A DNA stretch of 64,000 nucleotides from Neorhizobium sp. GTDB lineage: Bacteria; Pseudomonadota; Alphaproteobacteria; Rhizobiales; Rhizobiaceae. The stretch is taken from positions 372,001 through 436,000 of the forward strand of contig JAPWKC010000004.1 of assembly GCA_028283725.1 (NCBI GenBank), given 5' to 3'. The position numbers and the translations under genes were made by a program. The notes beneath the pieces were generated by a model. The model searched no databases, was not told where the DNA came from, and saw only the letters and a program-made list of their open reading frames with translations. Each line of letters begins with the position of its first letter. The first letter of the stretch is position 1. Shown in pieces: positions 8,942 through 18,067 of the stretch.

Positions 8942-10168
8942 ATGGCTGGCAACCTTACCATCCGCATAGAAAAGTCGTTCGACGCGATCAGCCCTGAAAG
9001 CTGGTCGCGTCTTTCCGGGGCCTCAAAGGATCCGTCCTTAGGTGCGCCCTACAATCCTTTTCTGTCTCATGCCTACCTCTCTTCGCTGGAAGAATCCGGC
9101 TCGGCCACGCCGAAGACCGGATGGCACGGGCACCACCTGCTTCTCGAAAACGACAAGGGCACGCTGATCGGCGCCGTGCCCGGATATCTGAAAAGCCACA
9201 GCCAGGGCGAATATGTCTTCGACCATGGCTGGGCGGATGCATTCGAGCGCGCCGGCGGGCGCTATTATCCGAAGCTGCAATGTGCGGTCCCGTTTACGCC
9301 GGCGACCGGGCCACGCCTGCTGGTCGCATCCGGCTACGATCAACCCTCGACGGAACTGACGCTGGCCGCGGGTCTCCAGGAGGTGACACATCAGATGGGC
9401 ATTTCCTCCGCGCATGCGACCTTCGTGGCGGACGATCAGCTCGCGGCCTTCGAAGAGGCCGATTACCTGCACCGGACCGACAAGCAGTTCCATTTCATCA
9501 ATGACGGCTACGCCGATCACGACGCCTTTCTCGAGACGCTCGCATCGCGCAAGCGCAAGGCGCTGAAGAAGGAACGGCGCGCAGCACTTGAAAACGGCAT
9601 CAGCATCGACTGGCTGACGGGCAAGGACTTGACCGAGGATATCTGGGACCAGTTCTTCCAGTTCTATATGGATACCGGCAGCCGCAAATGGGGGCGGCCC
9701 TACCTCACCCGCCACTTCTACTCGCTGATCGGCGAGCGGATGGCGGACGATATCCTGCTCGTGATGGCCAAACGCGAGGGCAAGTATATCGCAGGCGCGA
9801 TCAACTTCATCGGCGCCGATGCGCTGTACGGCCGGCATTGGGGCTGTATCGAGGATCATCCGTTCCTGCATTTCGAGGTCTGTTATCATCAGGCGATCGA
9901 CTTTGCTCTGTCGAAGGGGCTGAAACGGGTCGAGGCGGGGGCGCAGGGCGAACACAAGCTGGCACGCGGCTATCTTCCCGTCACGACCCATTCCATGCAT
10001 TACATCGCGCATGCGGGCCTCAGACACGCCATTTCGGATTACCTCGAGCACGAGCGCGAGGATGTCGAGCAGATGACCGACTACCTTGCCGAGCACAGCC
10101 CTTTCCGCAAGGGCGAGCGTCAGCAGCATAACGACCATAACGAGACAGACGGAGAGGACACCGAATGA
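8942..10168 (+). CDS. FemAB/GNAT-like protein (DUF482 family)
   Basis: 408-residue protein of the peptidogalycan biosynthesis/DUF482 family, which is related to FemAB aminoacyltransferases and the GNAT fold. Seen: PYNPFLSHAYLSSLEESGS near residues 35-53, the ASRKRKALKKERR block near 198-211, and YGRHWGC. The precise reaction is unknown. The start has AAAGGAG close upstream. The stop overlaps the HIT gene start by four bases (ATGA), so it is embedded in a four-gene coupled operon. Confidence 0.85.
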   Translation: MAGNLTIRIEKSFDAISPESWSRLSGASKDPSLGAPYNPFLSHAYLSSLEESGSATPKTGWHGHHLLLENDKGTLIGAVPGYLKSHSQGEYVFDHGWADAFERAGGRYYPKLQCAVPFTPATGPRLLVASGYDQPSTELTLAAGLQEVTHQMGISSAHATFVADDQLAAFEEADYLHRTDKQFHFINDGYADHDAFLETLASRKRKALKKERRAALENGISIDWLTGKDLTEDIWDQFFQFYMDTGSRKWGRPYLTRHFYSLIGERMADDILLVMAKREGKYIAGAINFIGADALYGRHWGCIEDHPFLHFEVCYHQAIDFALSKGLKRVEAGAQGEHKLARGYLPVTTHSMHYIAHAGLRHAISDYLEHEREDVEQMTDYLAEHSPFRKGERQQHNDHNETDGEDTE

Positions 10169-10596
10169 GCGGCGCGACCTACGACACCGACAACATCTTC
10201 GCAAAGATCCTGCGCGGCGACATTCCGTGCCACAAGGTCTATGAGGATGCCGATACGCTGGCCTTCATGGATGTGATGCCGCAATCGAAGGGGCATCTGC
10301 TCGTCGTGCCGAAGGCAGCGTCGCGCAATCTTCTCGATGCCGATGCGACGGCGCTTGCGAAGACCATTCCCGTTGTCCAGAAGCTCGCCAATGCGGCCAA
10401 GGACGCTTTCGACGCCGATGGCATCACCGTCATGCAGTTCAACGAACAGGCCGCCGGCCAGACCGTCTATCATCTGCATTTCCATGTCGTACCGCGCTAC
10501 GAGGGTGCAGGCCTCAAGCCGCATACGGGCGAGATGGAAGACCATGGCATCTTGGCCGAACAGGCCAAGCTGGTGATCGCCGCGCTTGGGGGCTAA
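10165..10596 (+). CDS. HIT-family protein (Hint type nucleotide hydrolase)
   Basis: 143 residues with the histidine triad HLHFH at residues 103-107, preceded by GQTVY and followed by VVPRYEG; early IFAKILRGDIP and LVVPK are typical of Hint-like proteins that hydrolyse AMP-linked substrates such as aminoacyl-adenylates or AMP-lysine. Last gene of the RidA-GDPD-FemAB-HIT operon; its ATG overlaps the preceding stop. Confidence 0.93.
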   Translation: MSGATYDTDNIFAKILRGDIPCHKVYEDADTLAFMDVMPQSKGHLLVVPKAASRNLLDADATALAKTIPVVQKLANAAKDAFDADGITVMQFNEQAAGQTVYHLHFHVVPRYEGAGLKPHTGEMEDHGILAEQAKLVIAALGG

Positions 10597-10929
10597 TACG
10601 AACCCTTCAGGGTTCAGAGCGCCTTGCAGCACAAACGACCGCCCTTATGCGGCCGTCCAGCGTCGCCTCTCGTCCTCCCCGTCACCGTGTCGGGGATATG
10701 GCCATATCCTCCGGTCATGCCGGAGGATGACGAGAGAGAGGTGAACGGAGTTGGCGCGTAATGTCATTCTGAGGACCTCTCAGTCGCGCGGGCTTCGATC
10801 TCGGATCGTCCTTCAACATCCATCGCCGCCATCTTTCGCCTTGTGCCGGGGATCTGACCACGCTGTTCTCTGGCCAAGACGTTGCTCCGGGTATCCCGGC
10901 AATGTCGGCTTTCAGTTCCCGGCCCGCCC
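10597..10929. other. 333-bp intergenic region with nested palindromes
   Basis: Convergent-gene spacer. It holds a small hairpin GAACCC / GGGTTC at 10600-10615, a perfect 16-bp palindrome at 10694-10709 (GGATATGG and its complement) and, overlapping it, a 9-bp stem ATCCTCCGG / CCGGAGGAT with a 5-base loop at 10706-10728. No credible gene was seen. The nested dyads resemble the short intergenic palindromes that recur in rhizobial genomes, but no second copy is visible here. Confidence 0.5.
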
Positions 10930-11784
10930 TTATTCGGGGCTGCGATAGGCATTGCGCTCGGGAAAACTCCAGCCTTCCAGAAGCGCGAAGTCCGGGCGGA
11001 AGATTTCGACCTTCAGCGGGTAGCAGGCGGAGGTATCGCTGGAATGCGTCGCGCTGCAATCGCCGCCGGGGCAGGCCGAAAGGCAGCCGAGAAGATCGAT
11101 CTCGGCAAAGAACTCGATGAAGTCGCCGGGGCGCACCGGGCTTGCCTTCATGAAATACTGCTGCGTGTCGCGGGTAAAGCCGGTGCACATGAAGACGTTC
11201 AGTACATCATGGACATGCTTTTCCGCCTCGCGGAAGGATAGACCCTTCGCCTTGCCAAGCGCGCGGGTCAGGTTCGAATGGCAGCAATGGTGATAGTCGC
11301 CGCCGCTCAGGAGCCTGTTCGTGTAGGGATCGCAGCGGGTGCCGATCACGTCGTGGATACCGCCGCCATCCTCGTCCCAGCCGTACCAGGAAAGCGTGTC
11401 GTGGGTGATCGTCGCCATTGGCCTGAGGGACGGCAGCGAACTCCACAGACGGTCTCCGACCGACACATGGGTGGCGTGAAGCGCGCGTGTCTTGCCGCTG
11501 AAGAACCGCTCCGAGAGGTCGTCGGCATTCCACAGATTGAGATCGCCGACCTGCGGCCCGTCGATGCTGAGGATGCGGAAGAAATGCCCTTTCGGCACGG
11601 TGAAGGTCGCCGCATCGCGCGGCGCAACGATCACCTCGCCAACCTTCGTCAGGGTTTTACGCGCCGTATCGAGCGTCTGCATGTCAGGCGCCGGCAATGT
11701 GCCGTTCGGATAGACGATGACGGGCTTTATGGCGCGGCGTGCTGCTGCATCGGCGGGCGCTTCGACGGTGGTGCTCTTCGACAT
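10930..11784 (-). CDS. DUF1989 (urea carboxylase-associated type) protein
   Basis: 284 residues of the DUF1989 family, often annotated as urea-carboxylase-associated or aminomethyltransferase-like; no reaction is firmly known for this subgroup. Recognisable: FRILSIDGPQVGDLNLWN, a TLSWYGWDEDGGGIHD block, YHHCCHSNL, and C-terminal GGDCSATHSSD followed by CYPL, the conserved Cys/His cluster suggesting metal binding. No urea carboxylase genes are adjacent. It is divergent from a LysR regulator 123 bp away, which is the likely controller. Confidence 0.85.
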   Translation of the reverse strand: MSKSTTVEAPADAAARRAIKPVIVYPNGTLPAPDMQTLDTARKTLTKVGEVIVAPRDAATFTVPKGHFFRILSIDGPQVGDLNLWNADDLSERFFSGKTRALHATHVSVGDRLWSSLPSLRPMATITHDTLSWYGWDEDGGGIHDVIGTRCDPYTNRLLSGGDYHHCCHSNLTRALGKAKGLSFREAEKHVHDVLNVFMCTGFTRDTQQYFMKASPVRPGDFIEFFAEIDLLGCLSACPGGDCSATHSSDTSACYPLKVEIFRPDFALLEGWSFPERNAYRSPE

Positions 11785-11851
11785 GGGATATTCCGAGTAA
11801 AGACGTTTCGGGGCGACGTGAGGAAGACGAAATTGCGGCAGCGGCGACAGC

Positions 11852-11880
11852 CTGACAAGCAGGGTTTTTCTTGATGTCAG
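11852..11880. promoter_or_regulatory. Imperfect dyad in the DUF1989-LysR divergent promoter
   Basis: In the 123-bp spacer, CTGACAAG (11852-11859) is mirrored by CTTG then GTCAG (11870-11880), giving a dyad of the size expected for a LysR-type binding site. It lies 28 bp upstream of the LysR start, so it could serve autoregulation and control of the divergent DUF1989 gene. Proposed from position and symmetry only. Confidence 0.35.
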
Positions 11881-11907
11881 GGCAAGTGTAGCTTAGCCTC
11901 ACTCCTC

Positions 11908-12804
11908 ATGAAGACACCACCGCTTGCCGGCATTCGCGCTTTTGAGACCGCAGCCCGCCATCAGAATTTCCGCAAGGCCGCTGCCGAACTCGGCATGACG
12001 GCAACCGCCGTCAGCCAGCATGTCAAGGCGCTGGAGGACTGGCTCGGGACGGCGCTTTTTGAGCGCGGCGCCCGTGGTGTCACGTTGACGCGAGCCGGCG
12101 AGGAGCTTGGTGCATCGGTGACGGCCGGTCTCGGGCAGATCGACCGGAGCGCCCTGCAGATCAGGGACAGGGCAAAGCGGACGACGGTCCGGCTTGCCTG
12201 TCTTCCTTCAGTCGTGTCGCACTGGCTTGCGCCGAGGCTCAGCGATTTCCGCGCTGCGCATCCTCATATCGAGGTGTCGATCTCCTACGCCGCCGAAGCG
12301 CGCACGCCGGCCGCAGCCGGCGCCGACCTGCTGATCCAGCACGGCAATATGCCAGACAACAGAGCACATGCGATCCTAAGTGCAGCGACCCGGCCCACCT
12401 GCTCGCCCCTTTATCTCGCGCGAAAGGGTCCGTTTGCGGCACCGGCGGATCTGGCGTTTGCGGATCTTCTGCATGACGAGACGCCATCGGCGTGGCAAAG
12501 GTGGTTTACCGAGGGTGGCGTAGACATTGCAGCACCTTCCGGTCCGATCTTTGCCGATTTCAACCTGCTCCTGAGTTCGCTCACGTCGGGGCTCGGCATC
12601 GGGCTCTGTCCGTCGGAGCTGATTGCCCGCGACCTTTCGGAAGGACGGCTGATCGTCCTGTTCGAGCGGCCGAACGATGCCGACAAGATCTACTGGCTGG
12701 CAGAGAGGGAGCGGCTGACGCCGGAGGCCGCGCTGATGCGCGACTGGCTAGTGGCGCAGGCGGGCCAGGCACCGGCCATGCTTCCCGTAACGGAAACACA
12801 CTGA
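11908..12804 (+). CDS. LysR-family transcriptional regulator (GcvA-like subgroup)
   Basis: 298 residues: N-terminal winged helix-turn-helix (LAGIRAFETAARHQNFRKAA, then TATAVSQHVKALEDWLG and LFERG) and a C-terminal periplasmic-binding-protein-like effector domain. The ARGVTLTRAGEEL segment is typical of GcvA/AmpR-like members. Divergent from the DUF1989 gene, which it probably regulates; effector unknown. Confidence 0.92.
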   Translation: MKTPPLAGIRAFETAARHQNFRKAAAELGMTATAVSQHVKALEDWLGTALFERGARGVTLTRAGEELGASVTAGLGQIDRSALQIRDRAKRTTVRLACLPSVVSHWLAPRLSDFRAAHPHIEVSISYAAEARTPAAAGADLLIQHGNMPDNRAHAILSAATRPTCSPLYLARKGPFAAPADLAFADLLHDETPSAWQRWFTEGGVDIAAPSGPIFADFNLLLSSLTSGLGIGLCPSELIARDLSEGRLIVLFERPNDADKIYWLAERERLTPEAALMRDWLVAQAGQAPAMLPVTETH

Positions 12805-12832
12805 CGCAAGGGTCAGCCGGTGGCCTTCACTG

Positions 12833-13192
12833 TCATAGCAGGAGCAGTCCGGCCATCAGGACGATGATCGGTACAGTCACGCCGACGATGACGCGCTGAC
12901 CGGTCAAAAGGAAGGCGGCAAAGCCCAGGCCCGCAGCGCCCAGCCGGAGCCAGAGCGGCGAATGGGCGAGGCTGCCGGTCGGGAAAACGATGAGCTTGGC
13001 CGTCACGGCCATGACGAGCGCCGTCGCCACGGCGCGCACCCAGTAGAGCGCCTCGGAATTCTCCTTCAGCCGGTTGCCGGCAAGAACGCCGAGCCAACGC
13101 CAGAAATCCGTCGCGACAAAGCCCGCAACGACGATGACAAGATAGGTCCACCACCATTCGCCTTCCATGTTACCGGCAATCTCGTTAGCCAT
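12833..13192 (-). CDS. azlD: AzlD-family branched-chain amino acid transport protein
   Basis: 119-residue small membrane protein with about four hydrophobic segments; the family forms a two-component amino-acid exporter with AzlC. Starting at the ATG at 13192 (MANEIAGN), it is one base past the AzlC stop, giving tight coupling; a longer frame to 13258 would overlap azlC heavily and is unlikely. Confidence 0.85.
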   Translation of the reverse strand: MANEIAGNMEGEWWWTYLVIVVAGFVATDFWRWLGVLAGNRLKENSEALYWVRAVATALVMAVTAKLIVFPTGSLAHSPLWLRLGAAGLGFAAFLLTGQRVIVGVTVPIIVLMAGLLLL

Positions 13193-13193
13193 G

Positions 13194-14006
13194 TCACACC
13201 CCTCCCGCGGCATGGCGGCGCCTGCGGACACGATCGATCGCATAGGCCACCGTTCCACCGCCGATGCCGGCGTAGAGAATGTCGAATTGCGGCTCGATCA
13301 CAGCAAAGAGCGGGCCGAGGACGATACCGAACAGGAAGGCGATCTTCACCACCGGCTGGCGGGCGCTCGCCCATATGGAAGAGATGAAATAGACCGGCGT
13401 CAGCATGAAGAGCGCGCCGGCGACCACTGGCGGAAAGGCGGAAACGACGCCATAGCCGATGCCGACGATCGCCGTGTTGATGGATGTCAGCGTGATGGCG
13501 AAGCCGGCGAAATAGCTGGTGCGGTAAGGTCTCGGCACATGCCTCAGGCGTTGCGTCGCAAAGACCCAGGAGGTGATGGCGATGAAATGCGACAAAGCGA
13601 GAAGCACGATGGTTGGGGTCTTGTCATTGCGCATGTCGGGCACGACGGAGGCGACCATCGGCATCATGCGGATCGACGAGAAGGTAACGGCGGCAAAGGA
13701 TGCAGCCAGATGCGCGCCACCCGCCATCGTGCCGACAAGGATCATCTGTGCCGGCAGAGCCCAAATGAACACTGCCTCGCTTCGGGTCAGTCCGACGTCC
13801 AGCGCGAAGGCTGCAAAGCCTAGATAGGATGTCATCAGGATGAGCGCCGGTAGCGAAAAGATGCCGCGCATGCCGATCAGGAACCAGTAAAACCGTCCGC
13901 GCCCGTCGTGATGAGCTTCATCCGGCACGGCCTCATTGCGACCGGAAAATCGCCGATCAAGGGCATTATCGGCCTCGATACCATGTCCTGCGGGTTCTAT
14001 CGACAT
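13194..14006 (-). CDS. azlC: AzlC-family branched-chain amino acid permease
   Basis: 270 residues with a roughly 40-residue hydrophilic N-terminus followed by FYWFLIGMRGIFSLPALILMTSYLGF and four to five further membrane helices typical of AzlC, including the VFIWALPAQMILVG region. It pairs with AzlD immediately downstream. The ATG at 14006 has AGGA seven bases upstream; an open frame extends 28 codons further to 14090 and cannot be excluded. Confidence 0.88.
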   Translation of the reverse strand: MSIEPAGHGIEADNALDRRFSGRNEAVPDEAHHDGRGRFYWFLIGMRGIFSLPALILMTSYLGFAAFALDVGLTRSEAVFIWALPAQMILVGTMAGGAHLAASFAAVTFSSIRMMPMVASVVPDMRNDKTPTIVLLALSHFIAITSWVFATQRLRHVPRPYRTSYFAGFAITLTSINTAIVGIGYGVVSAFPPVVAGALFMLTPVYFISSIWASARQPVVKIAFLFGIVLGPLFAVIEPQFDILYAGIGGGTVAYAIDRVRRRRHAAGGV

Positions 14007-14270
14007 GCTGTTCCTGGGCACCGTCAAGGGAAACCCGGCGCGATCGCTCGCCGGATGCTTCAGCTTGTGAGACCGCTTTCCGTCCGACATGACCTGGCTT
14101 GCGACCGCCGGGTCTCACTCAACCCGGTGCAGCATTGCATGGCAGAGTGGACAAGCCGGCAGGTGGTTGGGGTTTCATCACCCCGCAGTGCCCGTTGGTC
14201 TCGCCGCCGATGCCGCCATGCGTCACCGTCGAACGCGGTAACAGTCTCACCTTCCGGACCTACAGAATCG

Positions 14271-14295
14271 AAAGGGCCGGGACAAGCCCGGCCCT
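14271..14295 (-). terminator. Terminator of clpA
   Basis: Perfect 9-bp stem AGGGCCGGG / CCCGGCCCT with 5-base loop, followed on the minus strand by TTTCGATTCT, about 40 bases past the clpA stop. The surrounding 327-bp space between azlC and clpA (14007-14333) shows nothing else convincing. Confidence 0.8.
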
Positions 14296-14333
14296 GCAAC
14301 TCTTCGTTTATCGCGCCGGCGATACGGCGTGGA

Positions 14334-16877
14334 TCACTTCGCCTTCGGCACCCGCGGAACCGTGCCACCCTTACGCGGCGCGGCCTTGACCGGGGCATCC
14401 TCGGCAATCACGTCACCGTCTTCCATCGTCTTCGCCTTGGCCGGGCCATTGCCGTCCTTGCCCTTCGACGCGGACTTCTTGGCCGTCTTCGGCTTGGCCG
14501 TCTTGGCCTTCACCTCTTCGGCGGCCTCCTCGACCTCGGCTTCCGGCTTGGGCTTCACCGGCACGGCTTCCGGAATGCAATCCAGCAGCAGACCTTCGCT
14601 ACCATCGGCCTTCTTGCCGACGGTGACGCGGACCACACCACCCTTGCGCAGCGCACCGAACAGGATCTCGTTGGCGAGCGGCTTCTTGATGTGCTCCTGG
14701 ATGACGCGCGACAGCGGACGGGCGCCCATGCGTTCGTCATATCCCTTGTCGGCCAGCCAGGCGATCGCGTCCTCGTGCAGGTCGAAGGTGACGTTGCGTT
14801 CGGACAGCTGGCTTTCCAGCTGCATGACGAACTTCTGCACTACCTGATGGATGACCTGCGTGGGCAGCGGCGCGAACGGAATGGTCGCGTCGAGACGGTT
14901 GCGGAATTCCGGCGTGAACAGGCGGTTCAGGGCCTCTTCATCCTCGCCGGTGCGCTTGGAGGAGCCGAAGCCGATGGCGGCCTTGGCCATTTCCGACGCG
15001 CCCGCATTGGTCGTCATGATCAGGATGACGTTGCGGAAGTCGATCTTCTTGCCGTTGTGGTCGGTGAGCGACCCGTGGTCCATGACCTGCAGCAGGATAT
15101 TGTAAATATCCGGATGCGCCTTCTCGATTTCGTCGAGCAGAACCACGGAGTGCGGATGCTGATCGACCTGATCGGTCAGAAGACCGCCCTGATCGAAGCC
15201 GACATAGCCGGGAGGTGCGCCGAGCAGTCGCGAAACCGTGTGGCGTTCCATATATTCCGACATGTCGAAGCGCAGCAGTTCCACGCCGAGCGAGGCGGAA
15301 AGCTGCTTGGCGACTTCCGTCTTGCCGACGCCGGTCGGGCCGGAGAAGACGTAGGAGCCGATCGGCTTGTTCGGTTCGCGCAGGCCGGCACGGGCAAGCT
15401 TGATCGCGGTCGAGAGCGCCTCGATCGCCGCATCCTGACCATAGACGACGGAACGCAGTTCCTTCTCAAGATTGGCGAGAACCATCTCGTCATCCTTGGA
15501 GACCGTCTTGGCCGGAATGCGCGCCATCGTGGCGATGGTGGCCTCGATCTCCTTTTCGGTGATCAGCTTGCGGCGCTTGGACGCCGGCAGCAGCATCTGC
15601 GCCGCTCCGGTCTCGTCGATCACGTCGATCGCCTTGTCCGGCAGTTTGCGGTCGGAAATGTAGCGGGCCGACAGCTCGACGGCCGACTTGATCGCCTCGT
15701 TGGTATAACGCAGCTTGTGGTACTCTTCGAAATAGGGCTTCAGGCCCTTCATGATCTCGATCGCGTCGTCGATCGACGGCTCGTTGACGTCGATCTTCTG
15801 GAAGCGACGGACCAGAGCCCGGTCCTTTTCGAAGAACTGGCGGTATTCCTTGTAGGTGGTCGAGCCAATGCAGCGGATCTGCCCGGAGGACAGAGCCGGC
15901 TTCAACAGGTTGGACGCATCCATGGCGCCGCCGGAGGTGGCACCCGCACCGATGACGGTATGGATCTCGTCGATGAACAGGACAGCACCCGGAAACTCTT
16001 CCAGTTCCTTGACGACCTGCTTCAGGCGCTCCTCGAAGTCACCGCGGTAGCGGGTGCCGGCGAGAAGCGTACCCATGTCGAGCGAGAAGATCGTCGCATC
16101 GGCCAAGGCTTCGGGAACCTTGCCCTCGATGATGCGCTTGGCGAGACCTTCGGCGATCGCGGTCTTGCCGACGCCGGGATCACCCACATAAAGCGGATTG
16201 TTCTTCGAACGGCGGCACAGAACCTGGATGGTTCTGTTGACCTCGGAATGGCGGCCGATCAACGGGTCGATGCGACCGTCCTTGGCCTTGTCGTTCAGGT
16301 TGACGCAATAGGCCTTCAGCGCATCCTGCGGCTTCTTGGTCGCACCTTCCTCGTCGCTGCCGCCGCCACGGGCAGTCGGCTTGGCGTCCGTATCCGGTTC
16401 CTCGGCGCCGCGCGGCGAGCGGGCCTGGGAGGAGCCCGGACGCTTGCCAATACCGTGGGAGATGTAGTTGACCGCGTCGTAGCGGGTCATTTCCTGCTCC
16501 TGCAGGAAGAAGGCGGCATGGCTTTCGCGCTCGGCGAAGATCGCGACGAGCACGTTGGCGCCGGTCACTTCCTCGCGACCGGAAGACTGGACGTGGATGA
16601 CGGCGCGCTGGATGACGCGCTGGAAGCCGGATGTCGGCTTTGAGTCCTCGTCATAGCCCGTCACGAGATTGGACAGTTCATTGTCCACGTATTCCTTGAC
16701 GGTCTTGCGCAATGTTTCCAGGTTGACGTTACAAGCGCCCATGACCGCGGCTGCGTCGGCGTCGTCGATCAACGCCAGAAGCAGATGCTCGAGCGTGGCA
16801 TATTCGTGATGCCGCTCGTTTGCGAAGGTCAGTGCCTGATGCAGCGCCTTTTCGAGACTAGGCGAAAAAGTTGGCAC
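14334..16877 (-). CDS. clpA: ATP-dependent Clp protease ATP-binding subunit ClpA
   Basis: Hexameric AAA+ unfoldase that feeds substrates to ClpP. The 847 residues contain the N-terminal repeat domain (PTFSPSLEKALHQAL), first Walker A GDPGVGKTA, second Walker A GPTGVGKTE, and the ClpP-docking IGF loop (AAIGFGSS). A Lys/Ala/Pro-rich tail of about 80 residues ends the protein, and a second low-complexity stretch follows the N-domain. Start: GTG at 16877 with GAGGAA eight bases upstream gives the expected VPTFSPSLEKAL; a farther GTG at 16907 would overlap clpS. Lies just after clpS, its adaptor. Confidence 0.95.
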   Translation of the reverse strand: MPTFSPSLEKALHQALTFANERHHEYATLEHLLLALIDDADAAAVMGACNVNLETLRKTVKEYVDNELSNLVTGYDEDSKPTSGFQRVIQRAVIHVQSSGREEVTGANVLVAIFAERESHAAFFLQEQEMTRYDAVNYISHGIGKRPGSSQARSPRGAEEPDTDAKPTARGGGSDEEGATKKPQDALKAYCVNLNDKAKDGRIDPLIGRHSEVNRTIQVLCRRSKNNPLYVGDPGVGKTAIAEGLAKRIIEGKVPEALADATIFSLDMGTLLAGTRYRGDFEERLKQVVKELEEFPGAVLFIDEIHTVIGAGATSGGAMDASNLLKPALSSGQIRCIGSTTYKEYRQFFEKDRALVRRFQKIDVNEPSIDDAIEIMKGLKPYFEEYHKLRYTNEAIKSAVELSARYISDRKLPDKAIDVIDETGAAQMLLPASKRRKLITEKEIEATIATMARIPAKTVSKDDEMVLANLEKELRSVVYGQDAAIEALSTAIKLARAGLREPNKPIGSYVFSGPTGVGKTEVAKQLSASLGVELLRFDMSEYMERHTVSRLLGAPPGYVGFDQGGLLTDQVDQHPHSVVLLDEIEKAHPDIYNILLQVMDHGSLTDHNGKKIDFRNVILIMTTNAGASEMAKAAIGFGSSKRTGEDEEALNRLFTPEFRNRLDATIPFAPLPTQVIHQVVQKFVMQLESQLSERNVTFDLHEDAIAWLADKGYDERMGARPLSRVIQEHIKKPLANEILFGALRKGGVVRVTVGKKADGSEGLLLDCIPEAVPVKPKPEAEVEEAAEEVKAKTAKPKTAKKSASKGKDGNGPAKAKTMEDGDVIAEDAPVKAAPRKGGTVPRVPKAK

Positions 16878-16887
16878 GTGGGGTTCC

Positions 16888-17241
16888 TCACTTCTTTTCC
16901 ATGACACATTGCAGCGGATGCTGGTGTTGCCGGGCGAAGTCCATGACCTGGGACACCTTGGTTTCCGCTACCTCGTAGGTAAAAATTCCACATTCGCCCA
17001 CGCCGTGATTGTGAACGTGGAGCATGATGATCGTCGCCGCATCGCGATCTTTCTGGAAAAAACGCTCCAGAATATGGATGACGAATTCCATCGGCGTGTA
17101 GTCGTCATTCAAAAGCAGAACGCGATACAGATTGGGCCGCTTGGTCTTGGGTTTCGTACGAGTGATGACGGAGGTTCCGCGGCCCGGATTGTCGCCGTCG
17201 CCACCCTTTTCATTCTGCATTTCGATCGGCCGTGCGACCAT
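16888..17241 (-). CDS. clpS: ATP-dependent Clp protease adaptor ClpS
   Basis: Delivers N-end-rule substrates to ClpAP. 117 residues: a flexible N-terminal 35 residues, then [20 protein letters not shown] with the [10 protein letters not shown] substrate-binding signature, [21 protein letters not shown], and a C-terminal [10 protein letters not shown]. Ten bases from the clpA start, so co-expressed. Residues after the Asn-Asp-Asp motif match the ClpS1 type. Confidence 0.96.
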   Translation of the reverse strand: MVARPIEMQNEKGGDGDNPGRGTSVITRTKPKTKRPNLYRVLLLNDDYTPMEFVIHILERFFQKDRDAATIIMLHVHNHGVGECGIFTYEVAETKVSQVMDFARQHQHPLQCVMEKK

Positions 17242-17469
17242 CTTGGTTCATTCCCCAGTCGTCCGGTCCGGATCCACACTGAAACAAGGATCCCGGTCGA
17301 ACTTCAGTCTACCTAACTTAGTTCATCGAAGCAGGATTTTAAGCCCCCTGCTCCCGCACGCAATCACTATTGTGCCAACACCCCTCGCAGACGCCCGGAA
17401 TTCGGGTCTTTCCACCATCTTCGTCATAACGGCCCCCGCGGCTTCCGCTTCGCCCGTTGCTACCGGCAG

Positions 17470-17503
17470 AAACAGAAAAGCCGGCGGCGCAACAGCCACC
17501 GGC
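17470..17503 (-). terminator. Terminator after the phasin gene
   Basis: Minus-strand stem GCCGGTGGC / GCCGCCGGC (one G-T wobble) with a 6-base loop, followed by TTTTCTGTTTC, about 40 bases past the phasin stop. The rest of the 304-bp spacer up to clpS (17242-17469) is the clpS upstream region; no clear promoter was identified. Confidence 0.7.
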
Positions 17504-17545
17504 CCTTTCACAGAGAGACGGTCGAGGACGGATCGTAGTGGACGA

Positions 17546-17887
17546 TCAGTGCGCGTTGGCGTTTCTCCCGGCGGCTTTTGTCGGCAAGGCCGCCTCGAAG
17601 GGCTGATAGGCGGACTTTGCAAGATCGGCGTAGATATCGCCCATGCGGGCGGCCTGGGCGAGAAAATCGTCGCAGGCGGTCTTCATATAGGTCGCCTGCA
17701 GCTCTACCGCACCCTCGACGCTGCGCGTCGTCGCGAGCGTTTCGAAAAACGCTGCCATGTCGGAAAAGGATTTACGGGAGTAATCGTTGGCCTGGGCTGC
17801 GATCTGCTGAAAACCCTTTGCCATGTCGGCATAGTTCTTCAGCATGGCATCCACGCCCGGCTTGGCGGCATCATCGAAACTGAACAT
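17546..17887 (-). CDS. Phasin family protein
   Basis: 113-residue small helical protein beginning MFSFDDAAKPGVDAM, with the phasin_2 pattern of amphipathic helices (SYSR-like DYSRKSFSDMAAFFETL, VEGAVELQATYMKTACDDF). Phasins coat polyhydroxybutyrate granules; a PHB synthase gene lies at about 40.4 kb in this window. The ATG at 17887 has AGAGGAT upstream; an open frame reaches 17944 but lacks a site. Confidence 0.85.
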   Translation of the reverse strand: MFSFDDAAKPGVDAMLKNYADMAKGFQQIAAQANDYSRKSFSDMAAFFETLATTRSVEGAVELQATYMKTACDDFLAQAARMGDIYADLAKSAYQPFEAALPTKAAGRNANAH

Positions 17888-18067
17888 CGCATGCATCCTC
17901 TGTTCATTATTCGCAGGTGCGATTAGACAGATGCTGCGGGGCAAAAGTCAAGAACTCTATAGTCGAACGTGATTGCCGCTAGGAAATCGCACCGCAAGCG
18001 ACCTTGGCGACGCCAACAAAAAAGGCGACCGCCGGGCCGCCTTCATCGTTATCGCTGTCGACAGAAC

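Noticed and set aside
13908..16643. A 911-codon plus-strand open frame across azlC/clpA
   Set aside because: It is antisense to clpA, whose motifs and terminator are clear. High GC content produces long antisense frames; no ribosome-binding site or recognisable protein.
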